A stretch of 11,133 bases of DNA, from contig CAZLNO010000113.1 in NCBI GenBank assembly GCA_964561005.1, forward strand, positions 1-11,133, read 5' to 3'. The position numbers were made by a program, and so were the translations under genes. The stretch comes from CAZLNO01 sp964561005. Lineage in GTDB: Bacteria > Pseudomonadota > Alphaproteobacteria > Kiloniellales > Rhodovibrionaceae. Every line of letters starts with the position of its first letter. Positions within the stretch are counted from its first letter, which is position 1. Shown here piece by piece: positions 5,762-11,133 of this stretch. The notes under the pieces were generated by a model. That model was not told the origin of the DNA and made no database searches. It saw only the letters and a program-made list of their open reading frames with translations.

Positions 5762-7063
5762 ATGGCAAGCGATTCGCCATCCAGAGAGGCCGACGCGCTG
5801 TTGACGGCGCTGTGGCGGGCCGGACTGGCCGCGGCCGATCCGGCGCGCGCGGTGCCGCGCTGGCTGCCGACCCCGCCGCGCGACGGCCGCACGGTGGTCG
5901 TCGGCGCCGGCAAGGCGGCGGCGGCGATGGCCAGGGCCGTGGAAGAGGCCTGGCCGGCCGACGCGCCGCCGCCGGAGGGCGTCGTGGTCACGCGCTACGA
6001 CCACGGCCTGCCGCTGCGCCACATCGACTGCGTGGAGGCCGCGCATCCGGTGCCGGATGCCGCCGGGCGGGAGGCGGCGCGGCGCATTCTGAAGCTGGCC
6101 GAGGGCCTGGGCGAGGGCGACCTGCTGATCTGCCTGATCTCCGGCGGCGGCTCGGCGCTGCTGGCGCTGCCGGCGCCGGGGCTCGACCTGGCGGACAAGC
6201 AGGCGGTGGCGAAGGCCCTGCTGCGCTGCGGCGCCGACATCGCCGAGATGAACTGCGTGCGCAAGCATCTCTCGGCGATCAAGGGCGGACGCCTGGCCGC
6301 GGCGGCGCATCCCGCGCGCACGGTCAGCCTGCTGATCTCCGACGTGCCGGGCGACGACCCGGCGACCATCGCCTCGGGTCCCACGGTCGCCGACCCGACG
6401 ACTTTCGCCGACGCGCGCGCGATCCTGGCGAAGTACGGCATCGATCCGCCGGAGGCGGTGCGCCGCCACCTGGAGGCCGCCGCCGACGAGACGCCGAAAC
6501 CCGGCGACCCCCGCCTGGCACGCGCCGAGACCCATGTGATCGCCCGCCCGCAGGACTCCCTGATGGCGATGGCGGCGGAGGCCGAGCGCCGCGGCGTCAC
6601 GCCGGTCATCCTGGGCGACGCCATCGAGGGCGAGGCGCGCGAGGTCGCCAAGGTCAAAGCCGGCATCGCCCGCCAGGTCCGCGTGCACGGCCAGCCCGCC
6701 GCGCCGCCCTGCGTGCTGCTGTCCGGCGGCGAGACCACGGTCACCGTGCGCGGCCAGGGACGCGGCGGGCGCAACGCGGAGTTCCTGCTGGCGCTCGCCG
6801 TGGCGCTGAACGGCGCGCCGGCGACCCACGCCGTGGCCTGCGACAGCGACGGCATCGACGGCAGCGAGGACAACGCCGGCGCCCTGGTGCGGCCCGACAC
6901 CCTGATCCGCGCGCGCGCCGCCGGTTACGATCCCAAGGCCTTGCTGGCGGACAACGATGCCTACACACTGTTCGCGGGCCTGGACGACCTGATCCTGACC
7001 GGCCCCACCCGCACCAACGTCAACGACCTGCGGGCCGTGTACATCGGTCGCGGAGACGGTTGA
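5762..7063 (+). CDS. Glycerate 2-kinase (GckA/TtuD-type, MOFRL family)
   Basis: ATP-dependent cytosolic kinase predicted to phosphorylate D-glycerate to 2-phosphoglycerate; such proteins are often mis-named hydroxypyruvate reductase (TtuD). It has 433 residues, normal for the family. Visible signatures include VVVGAGKAAAAMARAV with Lys51 (about 45-60), CLISGGGSALLALP (124-137), MNCVRKHLSAIKGGRLA (163-179), LISDVPGDDPATIASGPTVAD (191-211), and the C-terminal MOFRL part: LLSGGETTVTVRG (319-331), GRGGRNAEFLLA (333-344), CDSDGIDGSEDNAGA (360-374), LTGPTRTNVNDLRAVY (412-427). The frame is open further upstream, but ATG 5762 is preferred because of the purine-rich GAGAGGGGG at 5743-5751 and because similarity starts here. 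It is followed after 51 bases by a pyruvate kinase, probably in the same transcript. The 178-base gap before it (5584-5761) shows no convincing promoter. The pair routes glycerate, from glyoxylate, tartrate or sugar-acid breakdown, into glycolysis. Confidence 0.92.
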   Translation: MASDSPSREADALLTALWRAGLAAADPARAVPRWLPTPPRDGRTVVVGAGKAAAAMARAVEEAWPADAPPPEGVVVTRYDHGLPLRHIDCVEAAHPVPDAAGREAARRILKLAEGLGEGDLLICLISGGGSALLALPAPGLDLADKQAVAKALLRCGADIAEMNCVRKHLSAIKGGRLAAAAHPARTVSLLISDVPGDDPATIASGPTVADPTTFADARAILAKYGIDPPEAVRRHLEAAADETPKPGDPRLARAETHVIARPQDSLMAMAAEAERRGVTPVILGDAIEGEAREVAKVKAGIARQVRVHGQPAAPPCVLLSGGETTVTVRGQGRGGRNAEFLLALAVALNGAPATHAVACDSDGIDGSEDNAGALVRPDTLIRARAAGYDPKALLADNDAYTLFAGLDDLILTGPTRTNVNDLRAVYIGRGDG

Positions 7064-7114
7064 GGGCCGGACACCGCTGGACAAACTTCCCTCCCAAGCC
7101 ACGGGAACGAGCGC

Positions 7115-8533
7115 ATGCGACGCCGACGCAACGCCAAGATTCTCGCCACCCTCGGCCCGGCCAGCCGGGACGAGGACACCATCCGCGCGCTGTTCGAGGC
7201 CGGAGCCGACGTCTTCCGCCTGAACTTCAGCCACGGCAGCCACGACGACCACCGCGCCACCTACGACTCGATCCGGCGCATCGAGTCGGACACCGGGCGG
7301 CCGATCGGCATCCTCCAGGATTTGCAGGGGCCGAAGCTGCGCGTCGGCCGCCTCGCCGGGGGCCAGACGCGGCTGGAGCGCGGCGCGCCCTATCGCCTGG
7401 ACCTGGACGAGCGCGAGGGCGACGACCGCCGCGCGCCGCTGCCCCACCCCGAGGTCTTCGAGGTGTTGGAGCCCGGCACCCACATCCTGCTGGACGACGG
7501 CAAGCTGCGCCTGGAGGTCGAGAGCGCTGCGACCGACCACGCCGACTGCCGGGTGGTGACCGGCGGCGTCCTCTCCGACCGCAAGGGCGTGAACGTGCCC
7601 GGCGTGGTCATGCCGATCTCGCCGCTGACCGCGAAGGACCGCGAGGACCTGCGCTTTGGCCTAAAGCTGGGCGTCGACTGGGTCGCCCTGTCCTTCGTGC
7701 AGCGCCCGGAGGATGTGGCCGAGGCGCGCAAGCTGATCGGCGGGCGCGCGGCCATCATCGTCAAGGTGGAAAAGCCGGCGGCACTGGAGTGCCTGGACCA
7801 GCTCGTCGAGCTGGCCGACGCGGTGATGATCGCCCGCGGCGACCTGGGTGTGGAGATCCCGGCGGAGGAGGTGCCGGGCCACCAGAAGAACATCATCCGG
7901 GCCTGCCGCCTGGCCGGCAAGCCGGTGGTGGTGGCGACGCAGATGCTGGATTCCATGGTGCAGTCGCCCACGCCCACCCGCGCCGAGGCCTCCGACGTCG
8001 CCACCGCCGTCTACGACGGCGCCGACGCCGTGATGCTCTCGGCGGAGACGGCGGCCGGCCACTACCCGCGCGAGGCGGTCGCCTTCATGAACAGCATCAT
8101 CGCCCGCACCGAGCGCGACACCTTCTATCGTCCCATCATCACCGCGCTGAACCCCACGCCGGAGCCCACGGCGCCGGACGCCATCTCCGAGGCGGCGGCG
8201 CAGGTGGCCAGCACCATCAGCGCGGCGGCCATCGTCAACTACACCACGTCCGGCTCGACGACGATGCGCGCGGCGCGGGAGCGGCCGGAGGTGTCCATCC
8301 TGGCGCTGACCTCGCGGCTGTCGACGGCCCGGCGGCTGGCGCTGCTCTGGGGCGCGCACTGCGTGCACACGGCGGACGTGCGCGACTTCCAGGAGATGGT
8401 CGCCAAGGCCTGCCGCGTCGCCCTGGCGCAGGAGTTCGCCCGGCCCGGCGACAAGATCGTCATCACCGCCGGCGTTCCTTTCGGCACCCCCGGCGCCACC
8501 AACGTCCTGCGCATCGCCTGGGTGGAGCGGTGA
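7115..8533 (+). CDS. pyk: Pyruvate kinase
   Basis: Catalyses phosphoenolpyruvate + ADP to pyruvate + ATP in the cytosol, the last step of glycolysis. The 472-residue length matches bacterial pyruvate kinases. Motifs in order: KILATLGPAS (8-17), VFRLNFSHG with Arg36, Asn38 and Ser39 (33-41), LQDLQGPKLRVG (68-79) leading into the B domain, AIIVKVEKPAAL with catalytic Lys217 and metal ligand Glu219 (213-224), MIARGDLGVEIP with Asp243 (238-249), and ATQMLDSMVQSPTPTRAEASD with Thr275. A C-terminal allosteric-type domain follows from about residue 350. After the catalytic Lys-Val-Glu the stretch is KPAAL, an Ala where the usual signature has an acidic or polar residue. The ATG at 7115 starts the conserved region; the ribosome site (CGGGAACGAG) is modest. 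It lies 51 bases after glycerate kinase, echoing ttuD-ttuE pairs. It could be a second, pathway-linked pyruvate kinase or the only one; the window cannot tell. Confidence 0.95.
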   Translation: MRRRRNAKILATLGPASRDEDTIRALFEAGADVFRLNFSHGSHDDHRATYDSIRRIESDTGRPIGILQDLQGPKLRVGRLAGGQTRLERGAPYRLDLDEREGDDRRAPLPHPEVFEVLEPGTHILLDDGKLRLEVESAATDHADCRVVTGGVLSDRKGVNVPGVVMPISPLTAKDREDLRFGLKLGVDWVALSFVQRPEDVAEARKLIGGRAAIIVKVEKPAALECLDQLVELADAVMIARGDLGVEIPAEEVPGHQKNIIRACRLAGKPVVVATQMLDSMVQSPTPTRAEASDVATAVYDGADAVMLSAETAAGHYPREAVAFMNSIIARTERDTFYRPIITALNPTPEPTAPDAISEAAAQVASTISAAAIVNYTTSGSTTMRAARERPEVSILALTSRLSTARRLALLWGAHCVHTADVRDFQEMVAKACRVALAQEFARPGDKIVITAGVPFGTPGATNVLRIAWVER

Positions 8534-8538
8534 GTGAT

Positions 8539-8556
8539 GGCAGGATGAAGCCTGCC
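8539..8556. repeat. Small hairpin just after the pyruvate kinase stop
   Basis: GGCAGG (8539-8544) and CCTGCC (8551-8556) flank the 6-base loop ATGAAG, starting five bases after the stop codon. No T-run follows. It may be part of a dispersed intergenic repeat or protect the transcript's 3' end. Confidence 0.4.
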
Positions 8557-8597
8557 CTACGGTGTCGGCGCCATTCTCGCCCGCGCGAGGTGCCTCG

Positions 8598-8632
8598 CCG
8601 GTCGGGGGCTTGCCCCCGACCGGAACGTTTTT
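8598..8632 (+). terminator. Rho-independent terminator after the glycerate kinase/pyruvate kinase pair
   Basis: CCGGTCGGGGGC (8598-8609) and GCCCCCGACCGG (8612-8623) form a perfect 12-base stem with a 2-base centre (in RNA a slightly wider loop), followed by AACG and five T residues at 8628-8632. It lies 65 bases after the pyruvate kinase stop, between two convergent transcription units. Confidence 0.7.
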
Positions 8633-8648
8633 ATCACGGGCGAAGGTG

Positions 8649-8680
8649 AAACGTTCGGGGCGGGGGCGAGCCCCCGCCCC
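8649..8680 (-). terminator. Second GC hairpin, possible terminator for the minus-strand transporter pair
   Basis: GGGGCGGGGGC (8657-8667) and GCCCCCGCCCC (8670-8680) make an 11-base stem with a GA centre. On the minus strand it is followed by GAACGTTT (complement of 8649-8656), which is the exact inverse of the GAACGTTT after the first hairpin (8623-8630). The two hairpins thus form a mirror pair serving the two converging units. The T-run on this side is short (three), so termination is less certain. Confidence 0.5.
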
Positions 8681-8729
8681 GCCACTGTTGTCCCCGCCCG
8701 CGTGGGGCGCGCTTCGGCGTGCCGTTCGG

Positions 8730-9644
8730 CTACGCCTCGGCCAGCCTGCCGCGCCGGTCGCGCAGGTGCTGGCGCCAGCGGTCGGCGGAGAACACGGCCA
8801 GCGCCGTCCAGATGCAGCCGAAGGTCACGGCCTGCACCCAGGTGAAGGGCTCGCCGAAGACCAGGACGGCCAGCAGGAAGTGCCCCGTGGGCGCCAGGTA
8901 TTGAAAGAAGCCGACGGCGGTGTAGGTGATGCGCCGCGCCCCGCTGGCGAACCAGATCAGCGGCAGCGCCGTCACCACGCCGGCCATGGCCAGCATCAGG
9001 TCCTGGCCGAGCCCCGCCGCGCCGAACGCGCCCTGGCCGGCCAGGCCGACGTGGACCAGGTAGGCCAGCGCCAGGGGCGCGGCCAGCGCGGTCTCCAGGA
9101 ACAGCCCCTCGATGGACCCCAGCGTCGTCGTCTTGCGGATCAGGCCGTAGAAGCCGAAGGACAGCGCCACCGCCAGCGACGGCCACGGCAGCCCCGCCGT
9201 CTGCACCGCCAGGTTGGTCACGCCGATCGCCGCCAGCGCGACGGCCACGCCCTGCAGCCGGCTCAGCCGCTCGCGCAGGACCAGCATGCCCAGGACCACG
9301 TTGACCAGCGGGTTGATGTAGTAGCCCAGGCTGATCTCGGTGACGCGCTCGGCGCCGATGGCCCAGATGAAGGTCAGCCAGTTGATGGCGATGAAGGCCG
9401 TGCTGCCCAGCAGCATCAGCACCGTCCGCCGGTGGCGCAGCGCGGCCAGGATGCGCGGCCAGCCGCCCAGGACCGTGACCAGCCCGGCCAGCAGCAGCAC
9501 CGCCCAGACGAAGCGGTGGCAGAGCATCTGCAGCGGCGGCACGTGGTCCATCGCCCGGAAGTACAGCGGCAGCCCGCCCCAGAAGGCGAAGGCCGCCGCC
9601 GCGTAGAGCCCGCCGACCAGCTTTTCGTCCCGCCCGGCCGCCAT
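8730..9644 (-). CDS. rarD: EamA/RarD-type permease (drug/metabolite transporter superfamily)
   Basis: Inner-membrane protein of 304 residues with about ten hydrophobic segments, the normal RarD layout. Family marks include the opening GGLYAAAAFAFWGGLPLYFRAM with VPPLQMLCHRFVWA, the central NWLTFIWAIGAERVTEISLGYYINPL and LVNVVLGMLVLRERLSRLQ, the second half beginning SFGFYGLIRKTTTLGSIEGLFLE, and TALPLIWFASGARRITYTAVGFFQYLAPT. These fit the RarD branch of EamA proteins; E. coli RarD was named for chloramphenicol sensitivity and its true substrate is not settled. The C-terminus ends in a basic tail (RWRQHLRDRRGRLAEA), expected on the cytoplasmic side. The ATG at 9644 lies one base after the TGA of the upstream MFS gene (TGA-C-ATG), so the two are translated from one message and may be coupled. 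A GC-rich hairpin lies downstream at 8657-8680. Confidence 0.85.
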   Translation of the reverse strand: MAAGRDEKLVGGLYAAAAFAFWGGLPLYFRAMDHVPPLQMLCHRFVWAVLLLAGLVTVLGGWPRILAALRHRRTVLMLLGSTAFIAINWLTFIWAIGAERVTEISLGYYINPLVNVVLGMLVLRERLSRLQGVAVALAAIGVTNLAVQTAGLPWPSLAVALSFGFYGLIRKTTTLGSIEGLFLETALAAPLALAYLVHVGLAGQGAFGAAGLGQDLMLAMAGVVTALPLIWFASGARRITYTAVGFFQYLAPTGHFLLAVLVFGEPFTWVQAVTFGCIWTALAVFSADRWRQHLRDRRGRLAEA

Positions 9645-9645
9645 G

Positions 9646-10878
9646 TCAGGCCCGCCGGGGCGCGCTCGCCAGCCGGGCCACCGGCGCGTCGGCGATCGGC
9701 CAGTGCAGCACCGCGGCCAGCAGGCCCAGCAGGATCGCCACCGTCCAGACCGCGTCGTAGGAGCCCGTCAGATCGTAGCTGAGGCCGCCCAGCCAGGCGC
9801 CGAAGAAAGCGCCGATCTGGTGGCTGAACATGACGATTCCGAACAGCGTGGCCATGTAGCGCGGCCCGAAGATCTGGCCCACCAGCCCGCTGGTCAGCGG
9901 CACCGTGCTGAGCCAGAGGAAGCCGAAGGCCCCGGCGAAGAGATAGGCCGACAGCGGCGAGATCGGCGCCGCCAGGAACAGCGCGATCGCCAGCGCCCGC
10001 AGCAGGTAGATCAGGGTCAAGAGGCGCTTCAGCCGGTAGCGCCCGCCCAGCCAGCCGAAGCCGAAGGTGCCCAGGATGTTGAACAGCCCGATCAGGCTGA
10101 GCGCCGTCGCCCCCACCAGGGCCGACAATCCGGATGCGGAGATATAGGCCGGCAGGTGCGTGGCCACGAAGGCCACGTGAAAGCCGCAGACGAAGAAACC
10201 CGCCGTGAGCAGCAGAAAACCGCGGTGCCGCGTCGCCTCCCCGACCGCCTCGCGCAGGCTCTGCTCGCCGATCCCCGCCTTGGCGGGCTTGCCCGCCAGC
10301 GCCGCCGCCGCCGGCACGATCAGCGCCGAGAGCGCGGCCAGCACCAGCAGCGCGTTGACCCAGCCGAAGCCGGCGATCAGGCCCTGCGCGCCCGGCAGCA
10401 GCACGAACTGCCCCAGCGAGCCGCCGGCCGAGGCCAGGCCCAGCCAGGCGCTGCGCTTGTCCTCCGGCGCGTGGCGCGCCACCGCGGCCAGGACCAGGGG
10501 AAAGCCGCTGGCGCTGACGGCGATGCCCACCAGCAGCCCGGCGCCCAGGTGCAGGCCCAGCGGCGTCTGCGCCAGCGCCATCACCGCGATGCCGAGCGCG
10601 TAGAGCACGCCGCCCACCGCGAGCACCCGGCCGGTGCCGTAGCGGTCGGCCAGGGCGCCGCAAGCCGGCTGCAGCGCGCCCCACAGCAGGTTCTGCATCG
10701 CGATGGCCAGGGAAAAGGTGCCGCGCCCCGTCTCCAGCGCCGCCGAAATCGGCTCCAGGAACAGGCCGAAGGTCTGGCGCACGCCCATGTTCAGCGCCAG
10801 CACCACCATGGCGGCGAACAGCACCAGCCAGGCGGCCGGCCGGGGCGTGACGGCGGTCGGGGCCTTTTCAGTGCTCAT
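9646..10878 (-). CDS. Major facilitator superfamily (MFS) permease
   Basis: Inner-membrane secondary transporter of 410 residues with about twelve hydrophobic segments in two sets of six, separated by a charged cytoplasmic loop (about residues 193-220, KPAKAGIGEQSLREAVGEATRH). The MFS motif between helices 2 and 3 appears as GALADRYGTGRVLAVGG. The opening LNMGVRQTFGLFLEPIS and later RYMATLFGIVMFSHQIGAFFGAWLGG resemble the YbfB/monocarboxylate-like transporters that carry small organic acids, but the substrate cannot be named. The ATG at 10878 is followed by a short polar stretch (MSTEKAPTAVTPRP) before helix 1; the ribosome site is weak. It is first in a two-gene minus-strand unit with the RarD-like permease one base downstream. 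There is no regulator gene beside it inside the window. Upstream DNA holds inverted repeats at 10908-10928 and 10941-10971. Confidence 0.88.
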   Translation of the reverse strand: MSTEKAPTAVTPRPAAWLVLFAAMVVLALNMGVRQTFGLFLEPISAALETGRGTFSLAIAMQNLLWGALQPACGALADRYGTGRVLAVGGVLYALGIAVMALAQTPLGLHLGAGLLVGIAVSASGFPLVLAAVARHAPEDKRSAWLGLASAGGSLGQFVLLPGAQGLIAGFGWVNALLVLAALSALIVPAAAALAGKPAKAGIGEQSLREAVGEATRHRGFLLLTAGFFVCGFHVAFVATHLPAYISASGLSALVGATALSLIGLFNILGTFGFGWLGGRYRLKRLLTLIYLLRALAIALFLAAPISPLSAYLFAGAFGFLWLSTVPLTSGLVGQIFGPRYMATLFGIVMFSHQIGAFFGAWLGGLSYDLTGSYDAVWTVAILLGLLAAVLHWPIADAPVARLASAPRRA

Positions 10879-10940
10879 GGCCGGACTTTATGGCGCAGGG
10901 TGAGGGAATGCCAGCCGGACACCGGCATGGGAGCTATGCG

Positions 10941-10971
10941 GCCGGCGGGAGGCGCTGACGCGCCTGCCGGC
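10941..10971. repeat. Bulged inverted repeat upstream of the MFS gene
   Basis: GCCGGC (10941-10946) and AGGCGC (10950-10955) pair with GCGCCT (10960-10965) and GCCGGC (10966-10971) around a TGAC loop, with a GGG bulge on the left arm. It lies about 60 bases upstream of the MFS start and borders the repeat at 10969. It may be a hairpin of a neighbouring unit's end or part of the repeat element. Confidence 0.45.
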
Positions 10972-11133
10972 GCGTCCCCCATCCTAACCTTCCCCCAGGG
11001 GGGAAGGGACTGGGACCGAGCCGACACGACCGATCGTCACATCATCCCCTCCCCCTTGGAGAAGGGCCAAGGCCTGATGGCGCGTCCCCCATCCTAACCT
11101 TCCCCCAGGGGGGAAGGGACTGGGACCGAGCCG
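10969..11133. repeat. Direct repeat of at least 55 bp (period 110) with an internal hairpin
   Basis: The 55 bases at 10969-11023 recur without a mismatch at 11079-11133, where the window ends, so the second copy may be longer. Each copy contains CCTTCCCCC and GGGGGAAGG as inverted arms around AG (10988-10996 and 10999-11007 in the first copy). Between them, 11041-11068 holds a related but diverged C-rich/G-rich stretch. No open frame was found here. It resembles the palindromic intergenic repeat families seen in many GC-rich genomes. Confidence 0.75.

Noticed and set aside
2962..5991. A 1009-codon open frame on the minus strand
   Set aside because: It spans genes on both strands, crosses the divergent regulatory gap and shows no domain; it is a different frame from the DapA-family gene.
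5003..7540. An 845-codon open frame on the minus strand
   Set aside because: Antisense to the regulator, glycerate kinase and pyruvate kinase; composition is that of a GC-rich shadow frame.
5641..8649. A 1002-codon open frame on the plus strand overlapping glycerate kinase and pyruvate kinase
   Set aside because: Arg/Gly/Ala-rich shift-frame reading of two well-supported genes, with no motif of its own.
10879..10935. Sigma-54 promoter before the MFS gene (TGGCAT ... CTGC on the minus strand)
   Set aside because: The GG to GC spacing is about four bases too long for a -24/-12 promoter.
9643..11097. A 484-codon Gln/Arg-rich open frame on the plus strand
   Set aside because: Antisense of the MFS gene; the Gln/His/Arg richness arises from reading Leu/Ala/Gly codons backwards.
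10969..11133. CRISPR array from the spaced repeats at the right end
   Set aside because: Only two long copies with a hairpin-bearing, related spacer and no cas genes; it fits an intergenic palindromic repeat.

Overview
The window is GC-rich (about 70 % by eye, with G or C at most third codon positions) and reads as an alphaproteobacterial chromosome, probably of Rhodospirillales type. That placement is inferred from base composition, from a PAS_5-type protein, and from the pairing of hydroxyproline-catabolism genes with a GckA-type glycerate kinase. No rRNA, tRNA, CRISPR array or phage gene was seen.

Layout: (1) 1-618 is decayed DNA: the 3' part of an IS1595-family transposase with an internal deletion/frameshift, followed by a short unrecognised gene remnant. 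(2) 773-3627 carries three plus-strand genes: a 4-hydroxyproline 2-epimerase (hypE type), a CPA2-type cation/proton antiporter and a small PAS-domain protein. (3) On the minus strand, 3651-4562 encodes a DapA/DHDPS-family lyase that best fits the hydroxyproline-pathway deaminase (hypD type). It is divergent from a FadR-type GntR regulator (4780-5583). The 217-bp gap between them holds a perfect 9+7+9 palindrome overlapping a predicted promoter -10, three ACCAGG heptads, and a separate 6+2+6 palindrome. (4) A glycerate 2-kinase (5762-7063) and a pyruvate kinase (7115-8533) form a two-gene carbon module, ended by a GC-rich hairpin with a T-tract. (5) On the minus strand, an MFS permease (10878-9646) and a RarD-like EamA transporter (9644-8730) are separated by one base. 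(6) The right end carries a direct repeat of at least 55 bp, period 110, and other hairpins.

How the genes may work together: HypE and the HypD-like lyase are the first and third steps of trans-4-hydroxy-L-proline breakdown to 2-oxoglutarate. The oxidase/dehydrogenase and the semialdehyde dehydrogenase of that route are not here and should lie elsewhere. The FCD regulator is the natural candidate to control hypD and itself. The glycerate kinase/pyruvate kinase pair feeds lower glycolysis (glycerate to 2-phosphoglycerate; PEP to pyruvate), as in ttuD/ttuE-like pairs. Whether it shares the regulator is open. I found no convincing wholly new system. The most noteworthy features are the regulatory architecture at 4580-4780 and the paired hairpins and repeats.
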